From: Temnothorax longispinosus | Lineage: Eukaryota; Arthropoda; Insecta; Hymenoptera; Formicidae | Direction of reading: 5' to 3' | Length of the DNA: 64,000 nucleotides | NCBI RefSeq assembly: GCF_030848805.1 | Contig: NC_092368.1 | Location: 10,362,122 to 10,426,121 of the forward strand | Part shown: positions 9,400 to 20,889 of the stretch, piece after piece | Numbering within the stretch: the stretch's first letter is position 1 | How the letters are laid out: the number at the start of each line of letters is the position of its first letter | The notes under the pieces: model-generated | Databases searched by the model: none | Told to the model about the DNA's origin: nothing | What the model saw: only the letters and a program-made list of their open reading frames with translations | Made by a program: the position numbers and the translations under genes

Positions 9400-10807
9400 A
9401 AGCATCGGCGCGGCGTTTACATTATTTTTTCCGACCTTATGTATGATCTCGTAATCGTATTCCTCCAACTTGAATCTTCATCTTATTAATCTCGAGCCGG
9501 GGTCGGTTACGGTAAATAATCAGATCCTATTTAACCAGGCTTGTGGTCGGTTATTATTTTAAATTTAATGCCGTATAAATAGAGACGGACATGTTTTACC
9601 GTCCACACGATAGCTAATAACTCTTTTTTGGTAGTATTATAATTTTGCTTCGCCTTGCATAATACTCTGCTGGCGTAAGCGATCGGTCAATCGTGGCCTA
9701 CTGGTCCCTGTGAGAGTACGGCTCCGATGGCGTAATCCGATGCGTCCGTCGCCACCAAGAATTCCTTGTCAAAATCAGGGTAATTTAATACAGGTGCCGT
9801 CGTTAGTTTCTCTTTCAGTAGGTCAAACGCATTTTGTTGTTTTGCTGACCAAGTAAATTTCTCGCCTTTCCTTGTGAGCTTTGTTAAGAGCTTAGCTATC
9901 TTCGAGAAATTCTCGATAAATTTGCGGTAGTATCCGGTTAGTCCGACGAAAGATTGAATATCTTTCACTTTTCTAAGTGTCGGAAATTCTTTCACCGCTT
10001 GTAATTTGGACGGGTCCGGCGATATTTCTTCTTCGGAAATTACATGCCCTAAATAGACCACTTCTTTTCGCAGAAACGCGCATTTATTCGGCTGCAACTT
10101 TAAATTATATTTTCGGAGTCTGGGTAATACTGCGATTAATCGTTCGAGGTGTTCTTCTAGGGATGCTTCGTATATTACTACGTCATCAATGTACACAAAA
10201 TATTTTAAGCCTAATATTCCGGCTAGTACTGCGTACATTAGCCGTTAAAATGCCGCTGGCGCGTTTTTTAAACCAAAGAACATTCGGTCAAACTCAAAAT
10301 GTCCGTCCGGGGTGGAAAATGCCGTTTTATTCTTATGATTCTCGTGCATTGAAATTTGATGGTATCCCGATGCCAGATCTAATACCGTGAAATATTTCGC
10401 GTTGCCTAGTTGATCGAGTATGTCGGTGATATTAGGCATGGAGAAATAATCTCCCATTGTTAGGTCGTTTACCTTTCGAAAATCTATCACGACTCGAAAT
10501 CTTATTTTACCGGACGCGTCAGGTTTTTTAGGACCAGTATATGCGCGTTCCACTGGCTTGCGCTAGGGCGAATTATTCCGTCGTTTAGCATTTTCTGTAT
10601 TTGCTTTTTTACTTCGGCTTTATGCTTCTGCGGTAACCGGTATGGTTTCATGTTTACCGGCACGCTATCGGCCCGCGTGTTTATTTCGTGCTCTATTGCA
10701 GTAGTGGCGCTCAGCTTATCACCGTCTAGATAAAACACATCGCAAAAATTGTCGCAAATTTGTTTTAACGCTTTTCGCTCTTTGTTGTTTAAATGATCGG
10801 TTTGCAA
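9400..10807 (-). pseudogene. Errantivirus reverse transcriptase and RNase H
   Basis: Frames 10807-10502, 10553-10245 and 10238-9687 together cover a Ty3/gypsy reverse transcriptase. It has a primer-grip region with YRLPQKHK, the FRVVIDFRKVND strand, TVLDLASGYHQI with the first catalytic Asp, and the active-site box YIDDVVIY. RNase H follows, with DASDYAIGAVLSQG carrying its first catalytic Asp, and continues in broken frame to about 9400 (ITDHKP motif). At least two frameshifts and several stops are present, so the enzyme is dead. Confidence 0.9.
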
Positions 10808-11766
10808 TTGCTTGCGTAATTTTTCGCGTCGCGCGGTAATGATCGGTTCATCGGTTGGCGTTCCTCGGTCGCATGTAACGTAAGTACGTCAGCGGAGTCG
10901 TTCACCGGTATCTCTTCTAACGTTACATGTGGTGTGAGTATCTCCACTGGCTTGTTCGTGACATTTAACACACTTATCAGACATTTAAACTCGATAAGTT
11001 TTACCAGACAGTGCCCTATGAACACTCCTGGTGCAGGCTCGCCGCTTTTCACGATACCTACTCTATTGTGATCGGTGATCGCTTCTACGATGGTTTCATC
11101 ACTGCGGGGTGGTAAAGTCACCTTCTGATACGGTCGGAGTTTAAATGTAGTCTTACCGATTTTTAATTGCTTTGAGGTATTTGAGATGTCGGCCTTGTGC
11201 TTCGTAAGGAAATCGTTTCCAAGTATCCCTTCGTAGTCGATCGGGAAATCGTCCTTTACCACGTACATGGTGTGACGTATTTTTTTGTTTCCAAGATCCA
11301 CGGTCGCCTTTATTTTTCCGAGCGCGTGGATCTAATGTCCAGTTACTCCGGTCAGTGCCAGGCGTTCTTCTCGCACCATGGTCTTACCTTTCAGATTTCC
11401 GACCTTAATTAAAGTCAGAATCGGTCCTGAGTCTACCAGGAAATCCATCTTACTCTGTTCGGCTGCTTGAATCGGCAGAGTTATCAAATCTAAAGAACCG
11501 ATTTTATGTTTTCCCGTTATCTGAGTCATTCGATATTCTTTAGCGGCTCGTGTCTTCTCTTTTTTTGGCTTTCCTTCTCCTTCGCTGTTGCTGCTGCGAG
11601 AAGATTCATCGCTTGTTTCTCGCGACTTCTTCTTTCTTGACTTTAGAGTGTGTACTGGTGCCGTCTTTGTGGTATCTGTTTTCGTTCGGCTTGATCGTTC
11701 CGGCTTGGGCCGGATGTATGTGCATTTAATTGTATTGATTTCTTCTGGCTTCTCTGTTTTTGGCAA
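10789..11766 (-). pseudogene. Errantivirus protease region
   Basis: Two frames, 11766-11332 and 11301-10789, match the copy A protease: a charged Ser-rich linker, then a DSGP motif where copy A has the catalytic DSGA, then ILGNDFL. The Ala-to-Pro change in the active-site triplet and a frame break near 11330 would each disable it. It directly precedes reverse transcriptase, as expected. Confidence 0.85.
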
Positions 11767-11830
11767 GATAAATTTACTTGCGCATCGGCTCGTACGGCAG
11801 TCTCGCTCGTATTGGCCTGTTTTCCTGCAT

Positions 11831-14119
11831 TTATGGCACTGTATGGCCGGATTTCGCCGAATATCGCGCGTTTTCGTTATTAGATTTGTTTTTGTTCATC
11901 GGCTGGCCGTTTCGCGGGGAGAGGCCTCTCACTTTTTCCTCCGTGCTGGCGCCGGTTATTGCCTCCTGTAGGCTTTGATATCTCTGCGCTTGGACTAACA
12001 TTTTAATATCATCGTGCAACCCTATTTGATAATTATGAGGAGTTTGCATCTTAATGCTGTCGAGGATCGCTTTTTGTTGTTCCTGCGAATGGCTATGGCC
12101 TTTTTCCATGGCCTCGTATAACTCTCCGGCCAATTTATCTACACGTCGTCCGAATTCTAGTACGCTTTCTCCCGATTTCTGTTTCAAGGAATTGAATTCG
12201 AGTTGCAAGTGCGTCATACCTCGCTTTCCGAAATATTCGGTTTCTAATTCGCGTTTCAATTGCTCGAAGTTTTGAATGTCTCGCGTATCGAAATCGGTCA
12301 TGGCCTTTTCTTTAAATTTGTAACAATGCGCCCCTCACGCTAAGGCATCGTTCCCGGCCACCACCCGCCGGATGCCGCCCGACCGATCATCCGTCGGGCG
12401 AGGACAGGGCGCGATGCGCCCACATTCTTTAAACATTCGAAACGCGCCGTGTGCGCGGGAAACCCGCCGCACCGGTGCCTTCCCGCACGACGCCGAAAAG
12501 CGCCGACGGGAGCCGATCCCCGCCGAAGACGAGCGCACGGGATTGCGCCGCTCTCACCACCGCGCGATTTGCCTGACGATCGGCCTTCCTCCTGCCGGAC
12601 CCGCCGCGCCGAGCGATATATAAGCCGGCGCGCTCGGCGAGACGGCACTTTGTCTTTACCACAGCATTCCGCTGCTCCTGACGAAGCCTACCATCCAGAT
12701 CCCAAGGCGACACACAAAACGAGGTCCAGAGTATGAGCCTCGACTGAGCGTTCTCAGGTGTCCCCGAACTCCATCGCACTTACTCCCGACGGCCACGGCA
12801 CAACGAGGTCGAGCGTGCTCGGCCTCGTAGCGAGGATTCTCGCGACCGTAACCCCGGGATCCCGCAATCCTCCGTTGCATATAGCGCGCTCCCGCCCACG
12901 GTCTCAGCCGATTTATGTAACATACCGCGTTCTACTATTCTCTGTACAGTCGCGTTCCGCGCCGAATGCCCATGCACTACCGATCTATGTAAATACCGCG
13001 TCCAGCTGTAAAACCGCGTCCCTTTGTTATCTCGTATACCGCGCCGAGTGCACATGCACTACCGATTTATGTAAATACCGCGCCCAGCTATCAACCCGCG
13101 TTCCGTATTGTCTGTAATTATCAAACTAAATAAAGCTTTCTATCGTACCTTACGATTGATTATTGTCTCTGGGCCTTTCAGTCGAACTCCTGATCCAAAG
13201 AACTAGTCCGCGTTCGACGATAAAGTTAGGCCGTTACAAATTTAATACATAGAATGGCCCCTAGCAGCATTGATTCTTCCGCGGGATGAATATTTTTTAT
13301 CCCGTAACTGCTCGCGCTTAAGAATTCTCGCACGTGCTCTCGAGATTCTCTTGTCTCGGGAATCATATTCCAAGCTTTTTTTAGGCTAATAAGGAACCCG
13401 ATGTGTTGTCCTGGCTGATTTCGGACGTCGCTATGCGTTCGCCCGTATCTAATGTCTAATAGACCGTTACTGCGTACGCGTCGGACTCTGTCGTCGGAGC
13501 GTTCGAAACTTGCGGCCTCTATTCGATTTACGCGATTCTGTACATCACGTAATGCGTTTAAGATTTCGTCGAGCATGGAGTCTCGCGCTTCTGGACATAC
13601 TCTAGCCGGCTCTAGGGCTCGGCTTTGGTTATTTGCGGGCGTTCGTCAGTTTACTGTGGACCTAAATCGAACTATCTCCGCATCTACTTGCTCGGGTGTC
13701 ACCGGCATATCCTGTATTTCGTCGCGGGGTACATTAACCTGGGCCGCTCTTCCTTGCTGACTTATGTTGTCTTCCGCGGAATCTTTGTTAGGATCAAATA
13801 CGCTGCTGTCGTATGACATGAGGGAGTACTCCCTTCGATGAAAGATTTTGCTAAGTATACTGTCTGAGAGGTCTAAACGTGCGTCAACTTCTGTCGGGTG
13901 CAGTCTTTCTATGTTGTTAACGCGATTGTTATCTGTATCTTGGGGACCGTTACTTTCGCGTACTAAACTTGAGTCTACGTCTTCAAAAGAAAATTTGCGT
14001 TCTATAACTACGTTCGGGTGTAATTCTAACACCGGCGTGTCTTCGTCCGAATATTGTGATTCTAAATTCCGTCGCACGAGGTCTAAAATTTCGCTGTCGG
14101 AATGTCTTTCTGCACGCAA
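11831..14119 (-). pseudogene. Errantivirus gag, split by a solo LTR
   Basis: On the minus strand gag begins around 14119 (acidic N-terminal part to 13646) and continues at 13576-13239 (RNRIEAASF, then a capsid-like segment). It is interrupted by a 920-bp solo LTR and resumes at 12301-11831 with a helical capsid region (LQLEFNSLKQKSGESV) and a basic tail. A Cys-His scrap after 11831 suggests a degraded zinc knuckle. Gag forms the particle. Frame breaks occur near 13640 and at the LTR insertion. Confidence 0.75.
12319..13238. repeat. Solo LTR (TGTAAC...GTTACA family), TSD AATT
   Basis: A 920-bp repeat begins TGTAACAATGCGCCCC and ends GGCCGTTACA, flanked by the 4-bp duplication AATT (12315-12318 and 13239-13242). 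It interrupts copy B gag, whose frame resumes on the other side. The 3' part holds imperfect tandem units around TATGTAAATACCGCG. Its ends match the split LTR with ends at 25389 and 59269, so this is the intact reference for that interrupted copy. GC-rich antisense frames in it are not genes. Confidence 0.88.
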
Positions 14120-14626
14120 GGGGCTTTGTGAGCTACGTAAAATCGCTCGCCGCGCTGTCTTGCTATGGAGGAAAGACGCGTTTCTGACGGAGCGATATCA
14201 GTACAGTTCGCCGTTCGACATTTATCGGCTCTCGCAATTTTATTTTCGGCACTCGCGAATTTTATTTTCAGCGCTCGCAATTTTTTCCGTCGCTCGCGAA
14301 TTTTATTTTTGGCGCTCGCAATTTCAAATTGGATCGAACTTACATTAACACAGCGCTTTACATGGTGTCAGCTTTCTCGGTCGTTGTCCGCTGCTTGGCT
14401 GCTTGGCTGCTTGGCTGCTTGGCTGCTTGGCTGCTCGGGCTGGCGAGTCCGTGCGGTAGATCGGGGCCTTCTCCGGTGTCTGATAACACTCGTCGGCTCC
14501 TACCGTGGTTTCTCTCGCTCTGGATCTGGCTGGCTGTTCCTCTCAAGGATGTATTGCCGCCTTATGACGATCCGCTTCTTTTTGCAGGCGTAAATCTGAC
14601 GGGATGTCCTCTGGACCGGTTGGCAG
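14120..14626 (-). other. Copy B leader with GCAGCCAAG tandem repeat
   Basis: This region lies between the primer site and gag on the minus strand. It contains about five tandem GCTTGGCTGCTTG units (14392-14440) and, nearer gag, four spaced repeats of a GCTCGCGAATTTTATTTT-like unit. A similar tandem GCTGCTT array is found in the same position in fragment C (48540-48670), so the array is a family feature rather than chance. Confidence 0.6.
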
Positions 14627-14644
14627 ATCCCACCGCTGCCATCA
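14627..14644 (-). other. Primer binding site of copy B, tRNA-Leu-like
   Basis: The 18 bases read ATCCCACCGCTGCCATCA on the + strand, i.e. a near-complement of a tRNA 3' end. They resemble the 3' end of tRNA-Leu (AAG/TAG type, ...ATCCCACCGCTGCCA plus CCA) with one mismatch in CCA. The equivalent site in fragment C is 48861-48878. The tRNA identity is from memory. Confidence 0.55.
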
Positions 14645-14648
14645 GTTT

Positions 14649-15116
14649 TGTCGTGCCGTGCCGTGAATCAGAGTTCAGAGCCGGCACCAAAGTCCGTCAA
14701 TCCGCACGGAGGAGAAAGAGAACACTCGCGAGATTTCTTTCTACTTAATTTTTAATAATAAAGATAGGTCGTGGTTACAATTGTTTCAGTTAATTCAAGT
14801 ACCTTTACTTGCGGATAGGTAGCGATACGCCCGGGTCGCGGTACGCGTTTCGGTATAGACTGCCCGTCGCTTATCGAAAGGGTGGACTTTTCATCGTGCC
14901 CGAGATTATTGCCTCATTGCCAACTCGGATAGCTTCCGAGTTGGTGTCGACACCCAGCTGTCAGCGCTTTTGTTTCCGGGATCGGGTTGCATCAATCAGT
15001 GGCCGCGCGACCTGGTGATGCCCGGAATGCCATCTAAGGCATGTGTTGCAATTACCGAATCTTGTGCTGACTGCTTGGTGTTGCAATTAGGCCATATTAA
15101 CTTCAGCCTCACAACA
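14649..15116 (-). repeat. 5' LTR of errantivirus copy B
   Basis: A 468-bp repeat reads on + from TGTCGTGCCG to GCCTCACAACA, the reverse complement of the TGTTGTGAG...CGGCACAACA layout of the solo LTR at 53472-53945. It lies directly beside the primer binding site, which identifies it as the 5' LTR of a minus-strand element. It is much diverged from the other copies. Confidence 0.85.
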
Positions 15117-17140
15117 GACTAGCTGGATCTAATTTGCTCGTAGTTAGCTCGGGGGCTAATGTGAAGTTGCCCACCCTCAATTGTTTTGTTAATAACGTTT
15201 TTAATAAAAGTGTAAAAACGAAAATTTAAAATGTGCATACATGTGAGCAATCAAATGAGCTAAAAAAAGTTAATTTTTTTTAAAGTTGGAGGATTAACTT
15301 CACACGGGTAATATTGACACTGATTTTTGTAATGATGGTTCCTTAAGAGAATTCCCTTTATTTTTAAAAATGATCTTTCTTCAGACGCGGTTTCCATCCC
15401 AAGGGTGAGTCCTACGAAAAAAATAAAAGAATTCTTTTTTGTGCAGAATTTCTAGACAAACAACTTCCATTCAAAACATTTTTTCGTATCTTTATCCGTT
15501 TCCCAAAAATTCAGCAAAAACTTCTTTTGGGGATAGTTTTACCACTATAAAAAATTAAGTAACAAGGGTGGAGAAGATGGATTTTTAGTACGGTGGTCAG
15601 AGAACCATTCTATTCACTAATTCTATTTAAAATACCACTATTATCAAAGAAGTTTTAACTTCCTCTTTGTGTCAATTGTACTTGGATGATATTAGGAATT
15701 TGGCCACTTTGACTCCCCGTATCTTCAAAACTAGTTCTATGCTTAACTTTAAATTTTTTTGAGATTAATGTCCCATCATATGGCATCATTTGACATAGGG
15801 GAGACCGGGGCTCGTTAGCACCGTTTTCACAATTTTGGCATTTGAGTTTTTAAACAACTAATTATCATGATTAAACAGTACTGATATGATAAAGAGAATT
15901 CTCTACATTTTCGTGTTAAGAACGCTTTTGTATACTATATAGTTTCTTTGTAATAAGTGAAATACGAACATGCTGCATTGTAGCCAACTTGCCCTGATAG
16001 TAGGGTAAGTTGGCTATGCGATAAAAGTCCATGTTAAATTAATGAAAACGTAATAGAAACACAAAACGGGTAACAGATATGTACTTCTTGATAAAGATTG
16101 TATTTTTTAAAGTTATTTTATAATGATCGAATAGCAAAATGCTGTTGCAGAAGAACAATTGTAAACTATTCTAGATGTAGCTTTCTTCAACATAAAAATA
16201 TTAATATAAATATATATCTAGCTTCTATCAGCATTGTAGGTAGCAAATCACATGCTCACACAAGTCTCACGCGCGCAGCAACAAGTCAAGCATTCCTTGA
16301 TATGAGCCAACATACCCCATCTCTACATACGTTTGATTCCAGTCATTTTCTTACAATAAATTACTGTTGTTCCTCAAAATGACATGTCGTATAGTAATAG
16401 AAACTTTTCTTTTAACTAATAATACGTCACTTTGATTTATTTCTCAAGCTGAAGGGCATTAATACGATATTTTAAAACGTTCGAAAATTTACTTGCCACC
16501 TCTTGAATTAGAGTTTTTTCTTTTTTTATTGCAATACTTGTTTGATTTAAATGAAACTTTGGGAAAAGTACCTATATCATAAAAGAGATATTTTGTGATA
16601 ACTTTTCCATTATTTCTTTTGCTATAAATACATAAACCCCCGCGCGAGATTCTCACCATTTTCTACGCGTCTTGGGAGGAGGTTTTCTAGAAGTTTCTAG
16701 AAGCGTAGTTTTGGGCCCCATCTGGGCCTCAGCCTGTCAACAGCCGTCCAATAACCACAGGATAAACTAAACATTTATGTTGGGATCTGAGCGTTTGGTC
16801 GGAATTCTGAGCTAGCGTGCGTCGTCTAAAGCGTTCAAAAATTCTAACGTGCGTCGTCCGAAATTTTAGTATAAAATTTCCGTACGTAACAAATAATACA
16901 TATATACTTATAATGTATACTCATGCATCATAATGTTATTACACCTGAGAAAAACAATAGAATATAAAATGCAATACTTATAAAAAGTTATTATACGAAC
17001 TATCTCAAAATTATTCGATGTTACTATTTTTACTTTTACATATATCGTACACAATAGAAATGTACACCATATGACACTTGCTAAATATACTATATTAAAG
17101 TTCTATCTTATAATTAGTTTTACATGCAATAAAAGGCAAC
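15117..17140. other. AT-rich DNA, nothing clear
   Basis: About 2 kb of AT-rich sequence with no convincing gene. A GGGGAGACCGGGGCTCGTTAGCAC block near 15800 resembles AGACCGGGGCACGTTGTCAC near 63667 and is probably part of a dispersed repeat. A short duplicated TTCTAGAAG lies near 16690. Confidence 0.5.
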
Positions 17141-17823
17141 TTAAGGGGAGAGAGTCAAGTAAATAACTAAAATTTTGCGATTTTTTTTTTTGAAAAGAAT
17201 AATAAATCGATTGCTTTGAAAATTAGTGCATATTTTTATTTAGTATTTAAACTACACACAGGAATTTTTTTATGTAAAAATAATGAAAATTCATTGAGCA
17301 GTAGCTGGTTGAAATTACCTCCTCATGAAACGCGCCGGGGATTGCAGAGACCGCTCTAATCATCTGAAATCAAAATTCGGGGAAAATTTCATCAATTTAT
17401 GAAAAAACGCTTAACATGAACCTATTTAAAAAAAAAATCTAAAATAAAAAAAAATGACAATTTAAAAAAAAGAAAAAATCGTTTTTTTTTATTGTTATAA
17501 TTTTTTTAATTTAAAATTTTTTTCTTAAATAGGTTCATGCTGAGCGTTTTTTCATAAATTGATGAAATTTTCCTCGAATTTTGATTTCAGATAATTAGAG
17601 CGGTCTCTGCGATCCCCGGCGCGTTTCATGAGGAGGTAATTTCAACCAGCTACTGCTCAAAGAATTTTCATTATTTTTACATAAAAAAATTCCTGTGTGT
17701 AGTTTAAATACTAAATAAATATATGCACTAATTTTTAAAACAATCGATTTATTATTTTTTTCAAAAAAAAAATCGCAAAATTTAAGCGCGATTTAAGTCA
17801 TTTACTTGACCCTCTCCCTTTAA
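17141..17823. mobile_element. Palindromic foldback MITE with TTAA duplication
   Basis: The whole 683-bp stretch is a near-perfect inverted repeat. It starts TTAAGGGGAGAGAGTCAAG and ends CTTGACCCTCTCCCTTTAA, with arms of about 300 bp around a 40-60-bp AT-rich centre. TTAA on both sides indicates a piggyBac- or Kolobok-type target. No protein is encoded. The two arms differ at only a few positions, including G/A differences in the GGCGCG core. Confidence 0.88.
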
Positions 17824-18125
17824 GAATCTGTAAACTAAAAGTTTATATACTAAGCTTATGCTATAAGCACCAAATCTTCAATTTTATATTAATTTTATGA
17901 CATATTTGTGCTATACTGCCACTTTGTATGTTAGATTAGGAGCCCAGCAGCTAATAATTCCACTGCTGTCCAATAGGTTGTAGTACTTAATAATCTAGAT
18001 ATCGTGATGGTTCAACTTGGTTGCATGGTTCAAATTAACTAAACTTCCTCTATATGATTCCAAAGATTAACATTATTCAAAACAAATGATTAATGGTAAT
18101 TATTCACTACCTCTTATTTTATCAG

Positions 18126-18871
18126 GTAAACCGGTGCTAATTGAGAACATTCTTGAGGAATTGGATGTCACTCTGGATCCCGTATTAATACGGAAAACAT
18201 ACAAGGCCGGCGGTCTCATATACATTGATTTGGGCGAAAAGAATATTGAATATAACCCATGTTTTAGATTATATATTACAACTAAACTTCGTAATCCGCA
18301 TTATTCGCCGGAAGTTTTTAATAAGATAACATTGATTACTAGTGTTTTGACATTAGAAGCATTGGACGATCAATTGCTGGGCATTGTAGTTGCTAAAGAA
18401 CGGCCAGATCTACAGGAGAAACGCGAATACTTGACCATACAGAGAGCTTTGAATAATAAAGCATTGAAAGAAATGGAAGACAATATTTTACGGATATTAT
18501 CAGCTTCCGGCGCCAGTATTCTCGAGGACGAGGAAGCTATACAGATTTTAGATTCGACAAAGATTTTATCAATTGATATTGAGCGCAAGCAAACAACTGC
18601 TACAAAGACGGCGTTACAAATTGAAAAATTCCGACAAAATTATCGGCCCATCGCTAAATATAGTGCTATTCTGTATTACACCATTACTGATCTACCAAAT
18701 ATCAATACAATGTATCAATATTCATTGTCATGGTTTATCAATTTATTCATCACATCCATCGACATGGCTAGCAAGAGCAAGAATGTTGAAAGAAGACTCG
18801 GTTTCTTGCGCAGGACATTCACTTACAATCTTTACCAAAATGTGTCTAGATCTCTGTTCGAGAAAGATAAG
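18126..18871 (+). CDS. Axonemal dynein heavy chain, one exon
   Basis: One 746-bp exon encodes part of an inner-arm axonemal dynein heavy chain of the DNAH3/7 type. It has the segment GKPVLIEN, then FRLYITTKLRNPHYSPE, DQLLGIVVAKERPDLQEKRE and an EDEEAIQIL coiled-coil stretch that returns from the stalk. YRPIAKYSAILYYTI, the YQYSLSWFINLF linker and FTYNLYQNVSRSLFEKDK end it. This is the AAA4-AAA5 region. The exon starts after TTTTATCAG and ends at AAG before GTAAAA; both splice sites look good and the frame is open. I find no neighbouring exons within several kb, so it is either an exon between long introns or a lone copied fragment. Confidence 0.85.
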
Positions 18872-19594
18872 GTAAAAAAGATAAACGTTATATTACTTTC
18901 TGTATAACAAAACTAAAAATCAGTTTTTTTTACAAAAATTTTATGTTCTTTACTATGTATTATGTACTGAATCTATTATTCCTTTTTTTTCTTTTATTAT
19001 TCCTTTTTCCTATTTTCTTTTTATTATTTCTTTCCTTTTCTCCGTTTCTACTCCTTCTCCTTTTTTCTGTTTCTTTTATTTTTCTTTTTCATTCTCTTTT
19101 CCTTACTCTTTTTCTTTCCTTTATAAAGGTACAAATATGTAGGTTTACACTAGTGGTCAAAAGTTTAAGACCATTAATTGAAAATGTTTACTATATAAAA
19201 TTAAATCAACCTTATGCATTAAAATTTAACATATTTTTATTACTTCAGTCATTGTTTTATAATAAAATAAAAAATAATATAAAATATTTGAAAGTTCTCC
19301 AAAAAATATTTTTACAAGATGAAAGAAATATTAGATACTGAAGAGTATATTAACCAAATTATTTTGTCAAATTAGCCATCTTTACATTTAATTACTTCTT
19401 TCACAATAAAAAAATGTTTTAACTTGTTATATGCAATCATATAATTTTAAGAAGATTGATGGGCCAACAATACGAGCAAAGAAAAAGTATTATATTGATT
19501 TAAGGACCTCACACATTTTAATTATAAAAGTAGTTCTGGTCAAATTGGTTGAAATTGAAATATGTTGCAGTTTAAGTGGTGCTGATCAAAAGTG

Positions 19595-19631
<37 letters not shown>

Positions 19632-19670
19632 TACAATTTGTGTGTGATTACATATATATATATTTTCAAA
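18872..19670. other. Intron-like pyrimidine tract and possible Tc1-type scrap
   Basis: The sequence after the dynein donor is T-rich (18960-19130). From about 19147 an ACTAGTGGTCAAAAGTTTAAGACC block resembles Tc1/mariner terminal sequence, and a weaker partner (GTGGTGCTGATCAAAAGTG) is near 19576. An (AC)n run occupies 19597-19629. The MITE reading is weak. Confidence 0.35.
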
Positions 19671-19674
19671 TATA

Positions 19675-20101
19675 CCCAGATAGCAAAGTGTGTCTGAGCA
19701 AACCTGTGATTGCTTATGATGCTGGCAACTTGCCATACATTTGCTTCAATTGATTTCGAATAATTTAATATTTGAAACAACATTGGATATATGTATTGCC
19801 AGCAATTTGTCGGCAAGAGAGCAGCATCTTTACTTCGCGTTGGTAACAATATGACAGCATTGTGTGATCCTATGAATTATTACAGCAATATGACAGCAAC
19901 AGCTCGAATTTTGAATCAGACGATTTTAAACCGCAGCATAAGTTGCCAACAAGTTGCTGGCAAGTTGGTATACAAAATTGTTATATCGTGAAGGCATCAA
20001 CTTGCCGACAAATGCGGACTCAGTTGCCACAATTCTGATAGCAACACGCACTATGTTGTCGGCAATATGCCAGCAACAATGCAGACACGTTGCTATCTGG
20101 G
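19675..20101. mobile_element. MITE with CCCAGATAGCAA ends, TSD TATA
   Basis: A 427-bp element begins CCCAGATAGCAA and ends TTGCTATCTGGG, flanked by TATA at 19671-19674 and 20102-20105. Subterminal sequence is rich in TTGCCAGCAA/TTGCCGGCAA-type palindromic words. No protein is encoded. Confidence 0.75.
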
Positions 20102-20105
20102 TATA

Positions 20106-20838
20106 TATTCATATATTAACTTAATATATATGTTCAAAAACAGGCATTTTTTTAAACTCCAATGGCACTCACTTTAAGCCATCATACCTTTTATAGGCCG
20201 GTATTCATAGTCAGATCTTATATATGAGATATCCTTGAGTTGATCTTTAGATACTCCATAGCCAATGAAACGAGTCGTACAACATCTAAGAATAAACTTA
20301 AGGGCTTACAACTGAGTAGAATTTAAAAAAAAATCGATTTTTTTTATTGCATTTCTTGAAAATATATAGTTTCAAAAATATTGTGTTAAAATATTATTAA
20401 GAAATTCGAAGAATTGTAGAAGTTACGGAAGTTTTACTGAAGCGGGGCGGAGCGGAGCGTAGTGGTATCGCGCCTTTTTCGCCGGTATCGCGAGATAGCT
20501 CTCTCCTCTCAGGACTTCGTGTCCTTCGAGAAGCCTCTCCTCAAGTCGTCATCGAAGGACTTTTATATGGCCCCGGAATCGCCGACTAAAAATAAAATTA
20601 TAAAAAAAAATTTTTTTTAAACAATTTTATTGTTAATTAACAAAAAAAATTTTTTTAGTTATTACTAATATTTTCGAGTCAAAATAAAACTTTTTTGTCT
20701 TTTGCATTTTTTTCGTAAGACGAGTTGTTTTCAAGTTATAGCATTATAAACAATTAATGATATCCAAATCTCTTCTCAAACTTTAAACGCGTTTTTCTCG
20801 AAACATGGTTTTTAAAAACGGTGTTCACGATATCTCGT

Positions 20839-20889
<51 letters not shown>

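Larger units (their letters stand above)
3994..15116 (-). mobile_element. Errantivirus copy B, long but decayed
   Basis: Read on the minus strand this copy has a 5' LTR (15116-14649), PBS, a repeat-rich leader, gag, protease, reverse transcriptase, RNase H, integrase and env, the order of insect errantiviruses. Three later insertions interrupt it: a solo LTR (12319-13238, in gag), a MITE (about 7401-8265, after integrase) and a LINE (4441-6157, in env). Stops and frameshifts occur in every gene, so it is inactive. The 3' LTR is absent; env sequence ends near 3994 next to another LTR scrap. Confidence 0.88.

Noticed and set aside
12335..13117. Overlapping 100-residue frames on both strands
   Set aside because: They lie inside a GC-rich solo LTR with defined ends and target duplication.
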